Below, piece by piece: positions 47,682 to 54,837 of a stretch of 64,000 bases of DNA. A model generated the notes under the pieces. The model made no database searches. It was not told the DNA's origin and worked only from the letters and a program-made list of their open reading frames with translations. How positions within the stretch are numbered: the first letter of the stretch is position 1; every line of letters begins with the position of its first letter. The stretch spans positions 124,001 to 188,000 of the forward strand of contig CACEQK010000001.1 in the NCBI GenBank assembly GCA_902561585.1. The letters run 5' to 3'. The stretch is from an uncultured Pelagibacteraceae bacterium (lineage in GTDB: Bacteria; Pseudomonadota; Alphaproteobacteria; Pelagibacterales; Pelagibacteraceae). The translations under genes were made by a program, and so were the position numbers.

Positions 47682-47713
47682 AATAGCAGTTTAATTTAAC
47701 TATAAGGAAAAAT

Positions 47714-48739
47714 ATGAAAATAACTAAAATACTAGTTGCTCTATCTTTCTTGTTCGCAATTACAACAGCTAATGCTGGTGAATTAACTGTAACAGGTAAC
47801 ATGGAAACAACTTATCACGCACAAAGTGATAAAACTACTGGTAACCCATTCGGTATGGACAGAGAATTAAAATTCGCTGCTTCTACAGAATTAGATAACG
47901 GTGTTACAGTATCTGTATTTCAAGATACAGGTGATAGTTTAACATACGGAAACTCACAAATTATGTTTGGTGGAGTAGGCGGTATGTTTGATATCTACGT
48001 TGGTTCAGACAGTGATCCAGTAGATGCTATCGATGACGTTACTCCTTCAGCTTATGAAGAAGCTAATGGTTCAGGATCTGGTACATACACATCGAATGAT
48101 ATTGGTGATAATGCAGGTCAAATGGGAATTGGTTTAAAAGTTAGCTTACCAGTTTTAGGTGCTTTAAACTACAAACACTACCCTAGAGTTGACTCAACAA
48201 AAGTAGCAGACAATGCGAGTTCAGGTGATGCTAACGCAACATCTGGTTCAGCGTACTCAGCATCTTTAACAACTAACTTAGGTGAATTACCAATAGTTGG
48301 TTCATTCTTAGATGGCGCTACGTTAAGAACAGGTGTGGCTGAAAAAGATCACTCACAAGTTGCTAACGTAGATGATGCGTACGATGCAACTGTTGCTCTT
48401 ACATACAGTACAGGAAATGTATCTTTAGGTGTACAAAAGAAATTACACAACGAAGGTGAAGGTGCAACTGCTGCAACAACTGATGCAACATTCTACAAAG
48501 ATACAGCGATCGGTATTGCTTATGCAATAAACGATAACTTGTCTATTTCATACAACAAATACGAGTCTTACAGACACGCAAATGCTGGTGAACCTGTACA
48601 AGAAACTGATGCATTTAACATTGGTTATACAGTAGGTGGAATGACAATTGGTTTCCAAGAAGCATCAACCGATAACGATGATTACACTACAGACGCAAAA
48701 GATGATACTAGAACATTAGGTATCGCGGTAGCGTTTTAA
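47714..48739 (+). CDS. Outer-membrane porin
   Basis: A 341-residue beta-barrel precursor. The signal peptide is ITKILVALSFLFAITTANA, with cleavage before GELTVTGNM. The mature protein consists of alternating short hydrophobic strands and Gly/Asn/Asp-rich turns. It ends in GIAVAF, with the C-terminal Phe required for barrel assembly. Very acidic loops (DSDPVDAIDDV) suit a selective channel. The codons are less AT-rich and more uniform than those of neighbours, suggesting very high expression. AAGGAA (47704-47709) is the ribosome binding site; a strong terminator follows. Confidence 0.92.
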   Translation: MKITKILVALSFLFAITTANAGELTVTGNMETTYHAQSDKTTGNPFGMDRELKFAASTELDNGVTVSVFQDTGDSLTYGNSQIMFGGVGGMFDIYVGSDSDPVDAIDDVTPSAYEEANGSGSGTYTSNDIGDNAGQMGIGLKVSLPVLGALNYKHYPRVDSTKVADNASSGDANATSGSAYSASLTTNLGELPIVGSFLDGATLRTGVAEKDHSQVANVDDAYDATVALTYSTGNVSLGVQKKLHNEGEGATAATTDATFYKDTAIGIAYAINDNLSISYNKYESYRHANAGEPVQETDAFNIGYTVGGMTIGFQEASTDNDDYTTDAKDDTRTLGIAVAF

Positions 48740-48757
48740 TTAGTAGTTCTTAAACAT

Positions 48758-49330
48758 TCAAAAAAGCCGGCTAAATATTTTAGCCGGCTTTTTTTTTATC
48801 TCAGACATTAAGGCGAAACCATTGCATTTGATCTGATTTAGATTATTCAGATTATTTAAATTTATTCCTCCAAGAGGAACTAAATTTTTATTAGTTTTTA
48901 AAAAATTATTAAATTTAATAACCCCTAAAAAAGAAGCTTTTGGGTCATAATTTACTGAAAATAGCTTGGAAAAAATTATTGAATCACAACCTTGTTTTAT
49001 CTTCATGTAAATTTCTTTGTGATTATGAGCCGATCCAATTATATCAAAATTTTTATTTTTAAAAGATAGAGACTTTAACGATTTGTTATATGAAGATAAA
49101 TAAATACCATCCGCGCTTAATTGAGTTGCTAGTTTGAAATTATTAGCCACATAAAAGTCCATTTTTTTATATTTGCAATCATTTCTAAATTTTAATAAGT
49201 CTTTCTCATTTTCAAGGGCATTTGATTTTCTATAAATAATTGAAAACTTTTTGGGTTTTTTTATGTTTTTTATATTTATATCTTTGATACTCTCTATTAT
49301 TAAATAGTATTTTTTTTTGATAACAAACAT
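48758..49330 (-). CDS. ThiE-like (thiamine phosphate synthase / TenI) family protein
   Basis: A 190-residue TIM-barrel protein. It has KLATQLSADGIYLSS, IIGSAHNHKEIYMKIKQGCDSIIFSKLF (the 'iG.S.H...e...a...gaDyi..spvf' motif) and PLGGINLNNLNNLNQIKCNGFALMSEI, which match the ThiE/TenI fold. The N-terminal substrate part is diverged, so catalysis as thiamine-phosphate synthase is not assured. The ATG at 49330 is chosen because further upstream it would run into yggS. Its last codons are formed by the porin terminator (KKKPAKIFSRLF). Confidence 0.75.
   Translation of the reverse strand: MFVIKKKYYLIIESIKDINIKNIKKPKKFSIIYRKSNALENEKDLLKFRNDCKYKKMDFYVANNFKLATQLSADGIYLSSYNKSLKSLSFKNKNFDIIGSAHNHKEIYMKIKQGCDSIIFSKLFSVNYDPKASFLGVIKFNNFLKTNKNLVPLGGINLNNLNNLNQIKCNGFALMSEIKKKPAKIFSRLF
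48760..48796. terminator. Rho-independent terminator of the porin gene, bidirectional, overlapping thiE-like coding sequence
   Basis: AAAAAGCCGGCTAAA pairs with TTTAGCCGGCTTTTT around a very short loop, with T runs on both strands, so it can work in both directions. It lies 20 bases after the porin stop. The same bases encode the last twelve residues of the convergent ThiE-like protein. Confidence 0.93.
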
Positions 49331-49981
49331 ATGAACACAATAATAGAAAGATATAATAAAATAAAATTGAATATTGCTTCTGTTAAACCACTGCAGCAAG
49401 TAAATATTATAGCTGTAAGCAAAACTTTTCCTTTAGAGTATATAAATCCTTTAATTGATAACGGTCAGACACATTTTGGTGAAAATAAGGTTCAAGAAGC
49501 AGTTGTAAAATGGACGGAAGTAAAAAAAAAAAATGAAAATATTAAACTTCATATGCTTGGGAAGCTCCAAACTAATAAAGTTAGAGATGCAGTTAGACTC
49601 TTTGATTATATTCATTCGCTTGATAACCAGAAATTAGCCGATACTTTAGCTAAACATCAAATTAATCAAAAAAAAAAATTAAAATATTTTATCCAAGTTA
49701 ATATTGCAAATGAAACCCAAAAGTCTGGAATACCAGTAAATGATTTAGATCCATTTTATAATTACTGTAAAAATGAAATAAATTTAAATATTATAGGACT
49801 TATGGTCATTCCGCCAAATGATAACAATCCTAAAAGATATTTTAAATCTTTGAATGAACTAAATAAGTCACTGGCGTTACAAGATCTTAGCATGGGTATG
49901 TCTTCTGATTATATGGAAGCCGTTGAGTACGGTGCTACTTTTTTAAGAATTGGTAGCTCTATTTTTGGGAAAAGATCTTAA
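49331..49981 (+). CDS. YggS family pyridoxal-phosphate homeostasis protein
   Basis: A 216-residue PLP-binding TIM-barrel protein. It has VNIIAVSKTFPLEYINPLIDNGQTHFGENKVQEAVVKW with the PLP-binding lysine in VSKT, then LHMLGKLQTNKVRDAV, FIQVNIANETQKSGI, LSMGMSSDYMEAVEYGATFLRIGSSIFG. The family buffers PLP and has no known enzymatic activity. Its ATG directly abuts the ATG of the divergent thiE-like gene (CAT|ATG), and it overlaps the convergent L,D-transpeptidase by 23 bases. Confidence 0.96.
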   Translation: MNTIIERYNKIKLNIASVKPLQQVNIIAVSKTFPLEYINPLIDNGQTHFGENKVQEAVVKWTEVKKKNENIKLHMLGKLQTNKVRDAVRLFDYIHSLDNQKLADTLAKHQINQKKKLKYFIQVNIANETQKSGIPVNDLDPFYNYCKNEINLNIIGLMVIPPNDNNPKRYFKSLNELNKSLALQDLSMGMSSDYMEAVEYGATFLRIGSSIFGKRS

Positions 49982-50456
49982 CCTTTGTACTTGGATTTAT
50001 CTCTTTTATAAGTTTAATTAAATTTGCTTTTTTTATTGCAACACAACCTTTAGTTTTTTTAAATTTATTTTTTGCTATATGAATGAATATAGCGCTACCT
50101 TTATTTTTTTTTACTGGATTCGTATTATAATTGAGAACTAAAATGATATCGTAAATATTTTCATGTTTATAAAGCTTTTCATGATTGTAATCAAAAGGCA
50201 ATTTAACAAGTTTATTATAATAACTTGATTTAGGATCATCACACCAAACCATATTTTTTCTTATAACCTTTTTCTCCAATTTTGTTGAGATTTTAACTCT
50301 ATCTTTTCTATATAAAATATATTTGATTTTGAATTGTCCTCTTGGCGTTATTAAATCGCCTTCCTTCTTTTTAGAACCAATTCCCTTTTTTCCTATCGCA
50401 CATTTTACTTTTAATTTATTATAAGTAAGGTAATTCTTATTTATTAAAATATGCAT
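49959..50456 (-). CDS. L,D-transpeptidase (YkuD domain)
   Basis: A 165-residue protein consisting of a YkuD domain. Its catalytic motif is FIHIAKNKFKKTKGCVAI with His126 and the nucleophile Cys138. Upstream is KGIGSKKKEGDLITPRGQFKI, the usual substrate-side motif (K-x-G-D-x-x-T-P-x-G). There is no signal peptide in the sequence, so export is not explained; a type-II anchor or cytoplasmic role is possible. The ATG at 50456 lies in the palindrome ATGCAT shared with the divergent regulator. A TTG lies one codon upstream. Confidence 0.9.
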   Translation of the reverse strand: MHILINKNYLTYNKLKVKCAIGKKGIGSKKKEGDLITPRGQFKIKYILYRKDRVKISTKLEKKVIRKNMVWCDDPKSSYYNKLVKLPFDYNHEKLYKHENIYDIILVLNYNTNPVKKNKGSAIFIHIAKNKFKKTKGCVAIKKANLIKLIKEINPSTKVKIFSQK

Positions 50457-51056
50457 CAATTAAACGTTTTAATTTTGGGTCCTGTTTCATTTTCTACTAC
50501 TTTAAACGAACTAAGACCTTTTTTAAAGTTCAATACTCTTAGAGGTAAGCAAACCTCTAAATTAGATGCTATTTTATTTCATGAAGATGCTTTGAATAAT
50601 AAAGAAGATAACAAAATTATTATTAATAGCAATATTATTAAAATTTGTGCTTCGACAAAAAAAATGTCTTCAAATAATTTCGATGCATTTCTACATTTAC
50701 CTTCATCTTTGGGAGAAATTAATACCGTCGTTGAAAGTGCAGCAGCAAAAAAGATATTTAGTAACAACTCATCAATAGAAATAAAAAAATATTTATTAAA
50801 TAAAAATGAAAAAAAATTATCAAAAAATGAAAATGAAATTATTCTTACAGAGAAAGAAATACAATTATTAGAGTTGTTTTTAAATAATAAAAAGCCTTTA
50901 TCAAAAAATAAAATACTTTCATCTGTTTGGAACTACTCATCGGACGCTGACACCCACACTGTTGAGACACATATTTATAGATTAAGGAAAAAAATAAATG
51001 ACAAATTTTCCGATGAGAATTTTATAATTAACTCTAAAGATGGCTATTCTTTATGA
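50451..51056 (+). CDS. Winged-helix transcriptional regulator with degenerate receiver-like N-terminus
   Basis: A 201-residue protein. The C-terminal winged helix (about 118-201) is OmpR/PhoB-like: ILTEKEIQLLELFLNNKKPLSKNKILSSVWNYSSDADTHTVETHIYRLRKKI. The N-terminal half (1-105) is alpha/beta like a receiver but lacks an evident phospho-acceptor aspartate and the Lys/Thr pair. No histidine kinase is nearby. It probably acts without phosphorylation. The ATG shares the ATGCAT palindrome with the divergent L,D-transpeptidase, and the 3' end overlaps the arfA-like start (ATGA). Confidence 0.85.
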   Translation: MHQLNVLILGPVSFSTTLNELRPFLKFNTLRGKQTSKLDAILFHEDALNNKEDNKIIINSNIIKICASTKKMSSNNFDAFLHLPSSLGEINTVVESAAAKKIFSNNSSIEIKKYLLNKNEKKLSKNENEIILTEKEIQLLELFLNNKKPLSKNKILSSVWNYSSDADTHTVETHIYRLRKKINDKFSDENFIINSKDGYSL

Positions 51057-51160
51057 AGAAAAGAAATAAATTTGCAAAAGATTTATTTACAAGTAAGTAC
51101 AGAAAAAGAGTTGTTAGACCAAAAAAAGGTAAAGGAAGTTTTAAAAGGAAAAAAAAATAA
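51053..51160 (+). CDS. arfA: ArfA-like ribosome rescue factor (35 residues)
   Basis: Starts at ATG (51053), overlapping the regulator's TGA (ATGA), and ends with TAA at 51158-51160. The 35-residue, very basic protein contains LFTSKYRKRVVRPKKGKGSFKRK, which matches the conserved core of ArfA (E. coli LFRQRVEKNKKGKGSYMRK). ArfA frees ribosomes stalled on broken mRNAs by recruiting RF2. E. coli ArfA is longer and carries a C-terminal hydrophobic tail that is removed before activity; this one already ends right after the core. It is very short and could be missed by gene finders. Confidence 0.75.
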   Translation: MKKRNKFAKDLFTSKYRKRVVRPKKGKGSFKRKKK

Positions 51161-51161
51161 A

Positions 51162-52094
51162 TTATTTGTTTATCCTTGCGCCAATTATTTGAATAACTTT
51201 TGAAGACATATTTGTTCCAGTTTCTAAGCTGTCTTTAATTGATTTTTTATTTATATGGCCATGTAAAAAACCAGCAGCAAATAAATCGCCTGCGCCGGTT
51301 AGATCTTTGATCTTAAGATTTTTTTTTGCAGAACACTCTGTAACCTCATTATTATTAATTGCTACAGCTCCTTTATCACCTCGGGTAATTACAAGTAATC
51401 TGTTAATTTTTTTTGCAAAACTAATAACTTCTTCAAACTTTTTAACGTTAATCAATGACATGATCTCTTGTTCATTTGCAAAAGTAATATCTAATTTATT
51501 CTTCACTAGATCCAAGAAATGAGGTTTATGTCGTTCTACACAAAATAAATCTGATAATGACATAGCAACTTTATTTGAGTTATTAATTGCCTTTTCAAAA
51601 GCTTTTTTAGGTTCACCTTCATCCCAAAGATATCCCTCTAAAAATAGAATTTCACTGTTCTTAACCGCATTAGTATCAATATCATTTTCATTAATTTTTC
51701 CTGCAGTTCCAAGAAAAGTAATCATGGTTCTCTCAGAGTCAGGTGTTATTAATATTAAACATGTTCCAGTTGGAATTACTTCCTTCTTTTTTGAATAAAA
51801 ATATTTTACATTTTCTTTTTTTAAACCCTCTTCGTATTTATTACCCAGATCATCATCACTTATTTTTCCTATAAAACCCACTTTGTTTCCAAGTTGTGAG
51901 AGACCAACTATTGAGTTTGCAACAGAGCCACCAGAAACAGTTTCTTCAATTTTAAGTGTGGATAAAAGCTTCTTAAATTCAGCCTCATCTACTAGTTTCA
52001 TTGTGCTTTTTGTTAAATTGTTTTGTGTAATAAAGTTGTCATCAACTTTACAAATCACATCTACAATTGCGTTACCTATTCCTAAAATTTTCAC
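51162..52094 (-). CDS. PfkB-family nucleoside or sugar kinase, adenosine-kinase-like
   Basis: A 310-residue ribokinase-fold enzyme. It begins ILGIGNAIVDVICKVDDNFI, has SGGSVANSIVGLSQLGNKVGFIGKISDDDLG and ends with the active-site motif IKDLTGAGDLFAAGFLHGHI (catalytic Asp in GAGD). The N-terminal GNAIVD type is the adenosine kinase group common in alphaproteobacteria, but the substrate cannot be read from the sequence alone. It is the last gene of the leftward grpE-dnaK-dnaJ-dapB-nth run, 3 bases after nth, and ends 1 base from the arfA-like gene. Confidence 0.88.
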   Translation of the reverse strand: MKILGIGNAIVDVICKVDDNFITQNNLTKSTMKLVDEAEFKKLLSTLKIEETVSGGSVANSIVGLSQLGNKVGFIGKISDDDLGNKYEEGLKKENVKYFYSKKKEVIPTGTCLILITPDSERTMITFLGTAGKINENDIDTNAVKNSEILFLEGYLWDEGEPKKAFEKAINNSNKVAMSLSDLFCVERHKPHFLDLVKNKLDITFANEQEIMSLINVKKFEEVISFAKKINRLLVITRGDKGAVAINNNEVTECSAKKNLKIKDLTGAGDLFAAGFLHGHINKKSIKDSLETGTNMSSKVIQIIGARINK

Positions 52095-52097
52095 TTA

Positions 52098-52751
52098 TTA
52101 AGCTTTTTTTGTTTTAAAAGGTTTTTTTCTATTGGGATAACAGCTTTTACAAATTTTACAAGTTATTCCATAACAATCGCGAGCTTTACAATATTCTCTA
52201 CCATACCAAATGATTTGCAAATGTAGTTTATTCCAATTTTTTTTAGGAAAAATATTTTTTAAATCTTTTTCAGTTTGAACAACATTTTTTCCACTAGTCA
52301 GTCCCCATCTTTGTGCCAACCTATGTATATGGGTATCAACAGGAAATGCAGGAAAACCAAAACCCTGAGACATTACTACACTAGCAGTTTTGTGCCCCAC
52401 CCCAGGCAGTTCTTCTAATTCTTCGTAGGTTTTTGGTACCTTACCATTAAATTTATCAACTAATGTCTTTGATAAATAAAAAATACTCTTTGCTTTAATT
52501 CTAAAAATCCCAATTCGTTTTATTAATCTTTCAATCTTTTTTCTTCCAAGTTTAACAAAGTGTTCAGGTTTGTAATAATGAGGATAAATATCTTTCGTGA
52601 CATTATTTACATTTACATCTGTGCATTGTGCAGAAAGCAAAACAGAAACAAGCAATGTGAATGTATTTTTATAATTTAAAGGTGTTGGTATTTTAGGATA
52701 AGTCGTATTCAAAATTTTTTGAATTACTTTAGCCTTTTCTTTATTATTCAC
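52098..52751 (-). CDS. nth: Endonuclease III (DNA glycosylase/AP lyase)
   Basis: Removes oxidised pyrimidines from DNA. The 217-residue protein has the helix-hairpin-helix LEELPGVGHKTASVVMS with the catalytic Lys121 and the VDTHIHRLAQR motif with the catalytic Asp139. The C-terminal iron-sulfur loop has five cysteines (188, 193, 198, 201, 204) rather than the usual C-x6-C-x2-C-x5-C; position 195 is Gly. It overlaps the end of dapB by 4 bases. Confidence 0.94.
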   Translation of the reverse strand: MNNKEKAKVIQKILNTTYPKIPTPLNYKNTFTLLVSVLLSAQCTDVNVNNVTKDIYPHYYKPEHFVKLGRKKIERLIKRIGIFRIKAKSIFYLSKTLVDKFNGKVPKTYEELEELPGVGHKTASVVMSQGFGFPAFPVDTHIHRLAQRWGLTSGKNVVQTEKDLKNIFPKKNWNKLHLQIIWYGREYCKARDCYGITCKICKSCYPNRKKPFKTKKA

Positions 52752-53524
52752 TTGAAATTAAGCAAATCTCTCATTGAATAAAGCCCGGCCTTTTTTTTCA
52801 TCAACCATTTTGCAGCTGTTAGCGCACCCTCAGAATAAAGAGCTCTATCAAAAGATTCATGATTTAATTTGATGATCTCTTTTCCACTAAAAAAACTTAC
52901 TTCATGTTCTCCTATTACTGCACCTTTTCTAATAGAATTAAAGTTTATTTTTTTAGCGTATGGAAATTGTTTCTTATTTAAAAATTTTTTTCCAATTATA
53001 CTAAATAGATTTTTATTTTTTCCATCAGCAATTCCTTTTCCAAGCATTAATGCTGTACCTGAAGGATAATCAATTTTATGTTTATGATGAACTTCGTAAA
53101 TTTTACTCAAAAAATTATCGCCTAGAGATTTAGAAGCAATTTCAGTTAAGTACATTAATAAGTTCACACCTAAACTCATGTTTCCAGCTTTAAGAATTGG
53201 AATTTTTCTTGAAAACCTTTTTATTAAAAGTTCTTCCTTTTTATCAAACCCAGTTGTTCCTATCACTACCCTTTTTCTTAATTTTGTAGCTAATTTTAGA
53301 ACTTCTAATGTACATTTTGGAACAGTAAAATCTATTATAACGTCAGTATTTTTAAATGAACTAATATCATTTAGACTTGGTTTAATTCCTAAAATTTTTT
53401 TATTAATAGCTCTACTTTCGGTTAGAGAAAATAGCTTAAATTCTTTTTTCTTTTTGGAAGATTTAATTATTTGCTGGCCCATTCTTCCCATACAGCCAGT
53501 GATTGATAAGTTGATTTTTTTCAT
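52748..53524 (-). CDS. dapB: 4-hydroxy-tetrahydrodipicolinate reductase
   Basis: Reduces HTPA in lysine and diaminopimelate synthesis. The 258-residue protein starts KINLSITGCMGRMGQQIIK (NAD(P)-binding GxxGxMG), with VIDFTVP, VVIGTTGF and the catalytic VHHKHKIDYPSGTALMLGK. The ATG at 53524 is chosen: upstream of it the frame runs into the small membrane gene, and the conserved nucleotide-binding start lies directly after. It overlaps that gene's stop (ATGA). Confidence 0.96.
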   Translation of the reverse strand: MKKINLSITGCMGRMGQQIIKSSKKKKEFKLFSLTESRAINKKILGIKPSLNDISSFKNTDVIIDFTVPKCTLEVLKLATKLRKRVVIGTTGFDKKEELLIKRFSRKIPILKAGNMSLGVNLLMYLTEIASKSLGDNFLSKIYEVHHKHKIDYPSGTALMLGKGIADGKNKNLFSIIGKKFLNKKQFPYAKKINFNSIRKGAVIGEHEVSFFSGKEIIKLNHESFDRALYSEGALTAAKWLMKKKAGLYSMRDLLNFK

Positions 53525-53691
53525 CCGCCTACAATGTAAATGATTACAATAATAACCAAAGTAATTATAGTCCAAATAGATAAATTTTTTAAAAAATCCT
53601 TTATTTTATTATTTGTAGATAAAAAACCAGGTAAGATTAAAATCAAGACTGCAATCAAAAAAATTGCAGACATTATCTGCTCAGTGCTCAT
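53521..53691 (-). CDS. Small two-helix membrane protein (56 residues)
   Basis: An ORF from ATG at 53691 to TGA at 53521-53523, whose stop overlaps the dapB start. It encodes 56 residues with two hydrophobic helices (about residues 6-24 and 39-53), separated by STNNKIKDFLKNLSIW. It begins 5 bases after the end of dnaJ, so it sits in the operon between dnaJ and dapB. The exact fit between both neighbours and the clean topology argue for a real gene. I recognise no family and assign no function. Confidence 0.6.
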   Translation of the reverse strand: MSTEQIMSAIFLIAVLILILPGFLSTNNKIKDFLKNLSIWTIITLVIIVIIYIVGG

Positions 53692-53695
53692 TTAA

Positions 53696-54817
53696 TTATG
53701 AATTCTTCCAAAATTTCTTTGCTTTTTCAAAAAAGGTTTTAATTACAGGATCTGGTTTATTTCCTTCAATTTCATTAAACTCTTCAAGAATTTCCTTTTG
53801 CCTCTTAGAAAGTGATGTGGGAACTTGTGTATTAATTCTAATATAAAGGTCACCGAAAACACTTCTCCTTAAAATGGGCATACCTTTCCCTCTTAGTCTA
53901 AACTGTTTACCGTGTTGAGTTCCCGCAGGTATTTTTATCTTTGATTTACCACCATCAATAGATGGAACCTCAACAGAGGTACCTAAAGCTGCATCGGTAA
54001 AGGATATCGGCAATTCGTAGTATAAATTTTCTTCAGCTCTTTTAAAAATTTCATGATTATCAATTGAAACAAAAAGATATAAATCACCACTTGCACCTCC
54101 TTTAGAGCCAGCTTCACCTTTTCCTGATACTCTTATTCTTGTTCCGTCATCAACACCCTTTGGAATTTTTACAGTAACGTTTTCATTTGCTTGAACTTTT
54201 CCGTTTCCACTACATTTATTGCACGGTTCACCAATCATTTCACCGTAACCACTACATTGAGGACAGGTTTGTTGAACTGTGAAAAAACCTTGATTTGTTC
54301 TTACTTTACCTCTACCTGAACAATAATCACATCTTATCGGCTTTGAGCCTTTCGCAGCTCCACTGCCTGAACAAGATGAACATGATTTGTAAGTTGTATA
54401 CTTAACATTTTTCTCTATCCCTTTATAAGCTTCCTCTAAGTTAATATTTACATCATACCTTAAGTCGTTACCTCTATTGCTAGATCTTCTGCTTGATCCT
54501 CCGCCACCAAAATCACTGAAAAAGTCTTCAAATATATCTGAAAAAGAAGACGTATCGAATCCACCAAAACCTTGACCACCTCCACTTCCACCTTCAAAAG
54601 CAGCGTGACCAAACTGATCGTAGTTCGCTTTTCTCTTTTCATCTGAAAGAATATGATAAGCTTCGCTAGCTTCTTTAAATTTTTCCTCTGAGGACTTGTC
54701 ACCTTTGGTTTTGTCTGGATGATATTTTAATGCAAGTTTTCGGTAAGCTTTTTTAATATCATCTTTAGATGCAGATCTTGGTACACCTAAGACATCATAA
54801 CAATCTCTTTTAGCCAC
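53696..54817 (-). CDS. dnaJ: Chaperone DnaJ (Hsp40)
   Basis: Co-chaperone that stimulates DnaK. The 373-residue protein has the J domain (residues 1-70: DCYDVLGVPRSASKDDIKKAYRKLALKYHPDKT with HPD), a Gly/Phe-rich segment (about 75-105) and four CxxCxGxG zinc repeats (about 145-205). The two beta-sandwich domains and C-terminal dimer region end in NEIEGNKPDPVIKTFFEKAKKFW. It lies 20 bases after dnaK. Confidence 0.98.
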   Translation of the reverse strand: MAKRDCYDVLGVPRSASKDDIKKAYRKLALKYHPDKTKGDKSSEEKFKEASEAYHILSDEKRKANYDQFGHAAFEGGSGGGQGFGGFDTSSFSDIFEDFFSDFGGGGSSRRSSNRGNDLRYDVNINLEEAYKGIEKNVKYTTYKSCSSCSGSGAAKGSKPIRCDYCSGRGKVRTNQGFFTVQQTCPQCSGYGEMIGEPCNKCSGNGKVQANENVTVKIPKGVDDGTRIRVSGKGEAGSKGGASGDLYLFVSIDNHEIFKRAEENLYYELPISFTDAALGTSVEVPSIDGGKSKIKIPAGTQHGKQFRLRGKGMPILRRSVFGDLYIRINTQVPTSLSKRQKEILEEFNEIEGNKPDPVIKTFFEKAKKFWKNS

Positions 54818-54837
54818 AGGACGTCTCCTTTATTTTC

